Below, one piece after another: positions 15,223 to 19,091 of a stretch of DNA of 19,091 nucleotides. The position numbers and the translations under genes were made by a program. The notes below the pieces were generated by a model, which worked only from the letters and a program-made list of their open reading frames with translations, searched no databases and was not told where the DNA came from. Origin of the DNA: Clostridiaceae bacterium. GTDB taxonomy: Bacteria; Bacillota; Clostridia; Oscillospirales; QAMX01. Each line of letters opens with the position of its first letter. The first letter of the stretch is position 1. The stretch is from NCBI GenBank assembly GCA_016297585.1, contig JAEDGJ010000032.1:1-19091 (forward strand). Reading direction: 5' to 3'.

Positions 15223-15858
15223 ATGAACGAATCCAAAGATGATAAATCCAACTGCAATGCAATGAAAAAAGACCGTAAACTGCGTGCTTTCCTTTGCATC
15301 AAATACAGCTTTGACTTCTTGTTCTCCCTGTTTTTGCTGATTATTTTGCTGCTGCCGTTACTGCTGATCGCGCTTTTGATCAGATTGGATTCGCCCGGTC
15401 CGGCTTTGTTTACCCAAACCCGCGTGGGACAGTACGGCAAAACCTTTAAAGTGTATAAGTTCCGCACCATGTACCAGTCGGCGCCCCACGATATGCCGAC
15501 CTCCCAGTTCAACGATGCCGACAGGTATATTACGCGGCTGGGCGCGTTTCTCAGGAAGACAAGCCTGGATGAACTGCCTCAGCTGCTCAATGTCCTCAGG
15601 GGCGAGATGTCCTTTGTGGGCTTCCGTCCGGTCTGCACCACGGAACGCAAGCTCAATGCCCTGCGTGCCCAGTACGGCGTGTTCGACTGCCGCCCGGGCA
15701 TTACCGGCCTTGCGCAGGTGCAGGGACGGGACGACCTGTATTATAAGGACAAAGCAAAAGTGGATGCCGAGTATGCGCGCAAGCGTTCCATTAAGCTTGA
15801 TCTGCAGTGCTTGATTAAGACGATTCCGGTTACGCTGACACAAAAAGGCGCAAAATGA
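15223..15858 (+). CDS. Initiating sugar-phosphate transferase (PglC/WcaJ-like bacterial sugar transferase family)
   Basis: Predicted to start a surface glycan by moving a phospho-sugar from a nucleotide sugar to undecaprenyl phosphate at the inner face of the membrane. The 211-residue product is of the short, monotopic kind. It has one hydrophobic segment (about 28-50) followed by the family signature: RLDSPGPALFTQTRVG, then FKVYKFRTM, LRKTSLDELPQLLNVLRGEM with the catalytic Asp-Glu pair, FVGFRPV and PGITGLAQVQGR. The sugar cannot be predicted. Two in-frame starts both have good ribosome binding sites: ATG 15223 (AAGGAG, 8 nt) and ATG 15187 (GGAGG, 6 nt). I prefer the shorter. It opens the glycan operon downstream of the promoter at 15011-15039. 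Confidence 0.92.
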   Translation: MNESKDDKSNCNAMKKDRKLRAFLCIKYSFDFLFSLFLLIILLLPLLLIALLIRLDSPGPALFTQTRVGQYGKTFKVYKFRTMYQSAPHDMPTSQFNDADRYITRLGAFLRKTSLDELPQLLNVLRGEMSFVGFRPVCTTERKLNALRAQYGVFDCRPGITGLAQVQGRDDLYYKDKAKVDAEYARKRSIKLDLQCLIKTIPVTLTQKGAK

Positions 15859-15859
15859 C

Positions 15860-15887
15860 AGCGCAATCCTTTGAAAGGGACTGCGCT
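15860..15887 (+). promoter_or_regulatory. Intercistronic hairpin between sugar transferase and export permease
   Basis: AGCGCA (15860-15865) pairs with TGCGCT (15882-15887), with an inner CCT/AGG pairing. It begins right after the stop codon at 15856-15858. There is no T-tract, so full termination is unlikely. It may stabilise or process the mRNA and set the ratio between the two products. Confidence 0.4.
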
Positions 15888-15924
15888 TCATTGTGCCGTA
15901 AGACAATAGATTTCGAGGTTTATC

Positions 15925-16731
15925 GTGAAAGTTATCAGAGAAATTTTAAAAGATCACTATAAGTACAGAAAACAGATCTTTAAACTGGCAAAGGCCGACC
16001 TGATCAAGACCTATAAGGGCGCTGCCCTGGGCTGGGCCTGGGCCGTGATCCGCCCTGCCATCACCATCGCTACTTACTACTTCGCCTTCTCCATCGGCCT
16101 GCGTGTGAGCAGGCCGGTAGGCGAGTACTCCTACTTCCTGTGGCTGCTGGCCGGTATTACGCCCTGGTTCTATTTCTCCGCGGTATTTACCGCCGGCGCC
16201 GGCTCCATCCGCAAGTACAGCTATCTGGTCACGAAGATCCGCTATCCGGTCTCCACCATCCCCACGATCATCAACCTCTCGCAGATGGTCACGCATTTTG
16301 CCGTACTGCTGATCGTCATGCTGCTCTTCATCTTTAACGGTCATGCGCCGGATATCTACTGGCTGCAGCTTCCGCTGTATATCCTCATGCTGTTCCTGTT
16401 CTCCACGGCGTGGTCCCTGTTCGCGGGCATGATCTCCGTGCTGAGCAAGGACTTTATGCATCTGGTGCAGTCGTCAACGATGGTGCTGTTCTGGATGTCC
16501 GGCATCCTGTATGACGCAGGAGCGATCAAAAGTGTTTTCTTTAAAAGAATCCTCCATATCAATCCGATCACCATTATCGTGAACGGCTACAGAAATGCGT
16601 TTATCAACAAAGTGTGGTTCTGGGAACGCGCCCGCGAATTTCGTAATTTCGGCATTGTATTTTTCGTGATGGTCCTGCTGGCGCTGTGGGCATATAAGAA
16701 GCTGGTTAAGGAAATCCCGGACGTACTCTAA
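15925..16731 (+). CDS. ABC-2 type polysaccharide/teichoic acid export permease (TagG/Wzm-like)
   Basis: Membrane half of an exporter that moves a lipid-linked polymer across the membrane. It has 268 residues and about six membrane segments: roughly 43-62, 72-90, 118-137, 145-170, 185-200 and 235-255. The N-terminal amphipathic region (FKLAKADLIKTYKGAALGWAWAVIRP) is typical of the family, as is the gate region near ITPWFYFSAV. Start is GTG 15925 with GAGG about 6 nt upstream. The stop overlaps the ribosome binding site of the ATPase gene (TAAGGAG), so the two are probably made in equal amounts. The substrate is inferred only from the neighbours: a phosphodiester-containing glycan. Confidence 0.93.
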   Translation: MKVIREILKDHYKYRKQIFKLAKADLIKTYKGAALGWAWAVIRPAITIATYYFAFSIGLRVSRPVGEYSYFLWLLAGITPWFYFSAVFTAGAGSIRKYSYLVTKIRYPVSTIPTIINLSQMVTHFAVLLIVMLLFIFNGHAPDIYWLQLPLYILMLFLFSTAWSLFAGMISVLSKDFMHLVQSSTMVLFWMSGILYDAGAIKSVFFKRILHINPITIIVNGYRNAFINKVWFWERAREFRNFGIVFFVMVLLALWAYKKLVKEIPDVL

Positions 16732-16742
16732 GGAGAGCAGCC

Positions 16743-17486
16743 ATGATGACACAGAGCAATGATATTGCCATTCAATTAAAAAATGTAACGAAGGTCTACC
16801 GCCTGTGCAAAAGTGAAAAGGCCCGTCTGCGCACCTTTTTGCGCAAGAACACATCGGTGGAGCTGAAACACGCCATCAACGATGTATCGCTGACCATCCG
16901 GCGCGGTGAAGCGGTGGCGCTGTTCGGACGCAACGGCGCCGGTAAATCCACCATTTTGAAGATGATTACCGGCGTGGCCTTCCCCACCACAGGCCGGATC
17001 CGTGTCAACGGCCGCGTCAGCGCTCTGCTGGAGCTGGGCGCCGGTTTCGACTCGGAGCTGACCGGACGGGAGAATATCTATTTCCGCGGTGAGGTGCAGG
17101 GCATCAAAACCGAGGAGATCAAGCGGATCGAGGGCGACATCATCAAATTTGCGGACCTGGGCAGCTATATCGACCAGCCCATCCGCACCTATTCCAGCGG
17201 TATGAAGGCCCGTCTGGGCTTTGCCATCAACGCCAATATCCGACCCGACATTCTGATAGTGGACGAGGCGCTGAGCGTGGGCGACCAGCGGTTCCGCGCC
17301 AAGTGCCGGGCCAAGGTGAACGAGATCATGGAGAGCGGCGTGACCTTTTTGTTCGTGACCCATTCGGTCAATGAGGCCAAGGCATTCTGCAAGCGCGGCA
17401 TCGTGCTGCGCCACGGCAAAGTCGTCTTTGACGGCGGCGTGAACGAGGCGGCTGCCTACTATGAGGATATGATTAAGCAAATCTAA
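16743..17486 (+). CDS. Polysaccharide/teichoic acid export ATPase (TagH/Wzt-like), short form
   Basis: Energises the exporter made with the preceding permease. It has 247 residues with Walker A GRNGAGKST (62-70), signature SSGMKAR (151-157), Walker B ILIVDEA (170-176) and His207. RVSALLELGAGFDSELTGREN (91-111) is the stretch characteristic of Wzt/TagH ATPases. The protein ends right after the nucleotide-binding domain. There is no C-terminal carbohydrate-binding domain of the Wzt kind and no TagH-type extension, so recognition of a polymer cap by this subunit is unlikely. ATG 16743 is 7 nt after AAGGAG; an adjacent ATG at 16746 is equivalent. Confidence 0.94.
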   Translation: MMTQSNDIAIQLKNVTKVYRLCKSEKARLRTFLRKNTSVELKHAINDVSLTIRRGEAVALFGRNGAGKSTILKMITGVAFPTTGRIRVNGRVSALLELGAGFDSELTGRENIYFRGEVQGIKTEEIKRIEGDIIKFADLGSYIDQPIRTYSSGMKARLGFAINANIRPDILIVDEALSVGDQRFRAKCRAKVNEIMESGVTFLFVTHSVNEAKAFCKRGIVLRHGKVVFDGGVNEAAAYYEDMIKQI

Positions 17487-17516
17487 AGCTAAAAAAACAT
17501 ATGGCGGTGTAAAAAA

Positions 17517-18623
17517 GTGCACATATTGATTTCTGTTGCCGCATGGCTCGCCGAGGGCCTGTATTGGCTGATGAAGCGGTTTCCCGTAAAACATCAGGTC
17601 TGCTTTTTCAGCAGACAGTCCAACACGGTCACGGTGGATTTCCGGCGCATCGAGGACGAATTGAAAAGAAGAGATCCGACGGTGAAAACCGTCATGATCT
17701 GCTATCAGTTTCGCGGTCTCCGTGACGGCGTGCTTCGCTTCGCCTGGGCGCAGCTGCGCAGTATGTACTACATGGCCACCTCCCGCGTATGTATCATAGA
17801 TGCTTACTGGCCGACAGTTTCTCTTTTGCACCATAAGGAGGAATTGACGGTCATTCAAATTTGGCATTCCATCGGAAAGATCAAGCAGTCCGGCTATCAG
17901 ACGCTGGACCGGACCTCGGGCCGCAGCGCCGAGCTGGCCCGCGCCGTGCGGATGCACCGCAATTACGACTATGTCATCGCCGGCGGACCGGCCTGGAACC
18001 CGTACTATTGCGCCTCGTTCGACATTGGCGAGGAGAAGCTGCGCAACTACGGCCTGCCCCGTCTGGACGAGGTGCTGGAGGGCAGCGAGGGAGCCGCGCA
18101 ACTGCTGGAGCAGTATCCGGAGCTGCAGGGAAAAACCATCGTGCTCTACGGCCCCACCTACCGCAAGCAGGTGCTGCCGCCGCCCTATGAGCTGACGGCG
18201 CTGTTTGACCCGGAGAAATATGCCGTGATCTGCCGCTTTCATCCCAACCAGCGGTTTACCTGTGAGCTTGACGAACAGATGCAGCGCTACAGTCAGGGCG
18301 AGACCTTTGACTTTCTGCAGATCTGTGACTACTTTATCACGGACTATTCCTCCCTGGCGCTGGAGGCGGCGGCGCTGCGGAAAAAGACACTGTACTACCT
18401 GTTTGACTATGAACAGTATAAAGAAGAGAACGGCTTGAACATCGACCTGCCGGAGATCATGCCCCGCGTTACCTTCCGCAAGCCGGAAGAAATCTATGGG
18501 ATGATCGAGGGAAATTCCTACCCCATGGAGGAGCTGGAGTGGTACCGCAGGCAGTTCCTGCCGGAGGAGCTGGGAAAATCCACCGCGAAAGTCGTTGATT
18601 TGATTGAGGAGAATTTGAACTGA
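17517..18623 (+). CDS. CDP-glycerol glycerophosphotransferase family enzyme (TagB/TagF-like)
   Basis: Members transfer glycerol phosphate, or a related alditol phosphate, from a CDP-activated donor to a lipid-linked primer or polymer at the membrane. The 368 residues match a single glycosyltransferase-B-type domain, with no extra N-terminal domain as in long TagF proteins. The family motif WHSIGKIKQSG (116-126) corresponds to WHAxGxxKK, with Ser in place of the usual Ala. YGPTYR and CRFHPNQR follow, then ITDYSSLALEAAALRKKTLYY starting near 274, where the donor phosphate is bound in the family. The amphipathic N-terminus fits peripheral membrane attachment. Start is GTG 17517, preceded only by a weak GGCGGTG. 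It lies 30 nt after the ATPase gene. Whether it primes or polymerises is not clear. Confidence 0.9.
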   Translation: MHILISVAAWLAEGLYWLMKRFPVKHQVCFFSRQSNTVTVDFRRIEDELKRRDPTVKTVMICYQFRGLRDGVLRFAWAQLRSMYYMATSRVCIIDAYWPTVSLLHHKEELTVIQIWHSIGKIKQSGYQTLDRTSGRSAELARAVRMHRNYDYVIAGGPAWNPYYCASFDIGEEKLRNYGLPRLDEVLEGSEGAAQLLEQYPELQGKTIVLYGPTYRKQVLPPPYELTALFDPEKYAVICRFHPNQRFTCELDEQMQRYSQGETFDFLQICDYFITDYSSLALEAAALRKKTLYYLFDYEQYKEENGLNIDLPEIMPRVTFRKPEEIYGMIEGNSYPMEELEWYRRQFLPEELGKSTAKVVDLIEENLN

Positions 18624-18624
18624 C

Positions 18625-19091
18625 ATGAGATATGTGATTATGGCAGACGGGAAGATGTCCCGTTGGGAAAAGTCATACGAAGTCCCCAAGCATCTGCTGC
18701 CCATTGACAACGAAATCCTGCTGGGCCGCACCGTGCGCCAAATCAGAGAGAATGACCCGGCGGCGGAGGTGATTATTACCTCTCACGACCCGCGCTACGG
18801 CCATTACGGCGCGGTGCGCTATGAGCCGAAAAACAATGTCTACGAGATCGACCGCTTCACCGAGGAGCTGATCGTGGACGATGTGTGTTTTATGTACGGC
18901 GATACCTACTATACAGACGGGGCCGTGGCGCAGATCTGCCGGATCAAAACGGATTCCATGTATTTTGTGGGCACCTCCCGTTCCATCGTGGCGGTGATCG
19001 CCCATGACGGTGAGCTGATGCGCCGCCATGTGCATAGGGTCCGTGAGATGCACATTGCGGGGCAGTTGAAGGACTGCCGCGGATGGCAGTT
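18625..19091 (+). CDS. NTP-transferase-fold nucleotidyltransferase (3' end off the right edge)
   Basis: Partial gene; 155 codons are visible. The start MRYVIMADGKMSRW, followed by EVPKHLLPIDNEILLGRTV, matches the nucleotide-binding N-terminus of sugar-1-phosphate or alditol/choline-phosphate nucleotidyltransferases. The usual (A/G)GGxGTR loop is altered to ADGKMSR. A later DVCFMYGDTYYTDG contains the metal-binding Asp expected at about residue 92. The start is 1 nt after the stop of the preceding gene, and GAGGAGA inside that gene's end serves as its ribosome binding site. It probably activates the building block, such as a CDP-linked alditol or a sugar, used by the transferase next door. The exact donor is unknown. 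Confidence 0.78.
   Translation, partial: MRYVIMADGKMSRWEKSYEVPKHLLPIDNEILLGRTVRQIRENDPAAEVIITSHDPRYGHYGAVRYEPKNNVYEIDRFTEELIVDDVCFMYGDTYYTDGAVAQICRIKTDSMYFVGTSRSIVAVIAHDGELMRRHVHRVREMHIAGQLKDCRGWQ

Noticed and set aside
14733..15512. A 259-codon minus-strand open frame across the AT-rich spacer and the sugar transferase
   Set aside because: It overlaps two strongly supported genes on both strands, has no recognisable domain, and its composition changes abruptly across the spacer.

Overview
The window looks like chromosomal DNA of a GC-rich, endospore-forming member of the Clostridia (an Oscillospiraceae-like gut Firmicute would fit). The evidence is strong AAAGGAG-type ribosome binding sites, sigma-A promoters of the TTGACA/TATAAT kind with 17-bp spacers, an alpha/beta-type small acid-soluble spore protein, a flotillin, a lipoprotein-type efflux adaptor, and a TagG/TagH-like polymer exporter. 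I see no rRNA, tRNA, CRISPR array, insertion sequence or phage gene.

Layout. (a) 1-1285, minus: the first ~428 codons of prolyl-tRNA synthetase (proS), running off the left edge. (b) 1286-1556: a divergent intergenic region where two sigma-A promoters pointing in opposite directions abut at their -10 elements, followed by a GC-rich two-tier hairpin in the leader of the next operon. (c) 1557-7373, plus: a four-gene MacAB-like export operon made of a lipoprotein HlyD-family adaptor, a 941-residue two-module FtsX-type permease and two different ABC ATPases. The second ATPase carries a C-terminal AbrB/SpoVT-like domain. (d) 7374-9593, plus: a possible 43-codon small ORF, the magnesium transporter mgtE and a hexapeptide-repeat sugar O-acetyltransferase, closed by a perfect 16-bp terminator hairpin. 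(e) 9731-12728, minus: thiamine pyrophosphokinase (thiN), then a GH20-family hexosaminidase-like enzyme 4 nt downstream, both read from a strong promoter at 12800-12828. (f) 12900-14549, plus: flotillin with its own promoter and terminator. (g) 14560-14760, minus: the spore protein SASP.

(h) 14761-15222 is an AT-rich gene-free spacer. After it begins a second block, 15223 to the right edge (plus): an initiating sugar-phosphate transferase, an ABC-2 polymer-export permease, its ATPase, a TagB/TagF-like CDP-glycerol glycerophosphotransferase-family enzyme, and the start of a nucleotidyltransferase. By eye this block uses codons differently (more GCC and TCC, less GCG and TCG) and it is probably an exchangeable surface-glycan locus. 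Together the genes could activate a precursor, start a polymer on undecaprenyl phosphate, build phosphodiester links and export the product. The polymer itself cannot be read from the sequence.

The points most worth a second look are the ABC ATPase-AbrB-like fusion, the bidirectional promoter, the unconventional teichoic-acid-like gene set, and the small ORF in front of mgtE. Nothing seen here proves a wholly new system.
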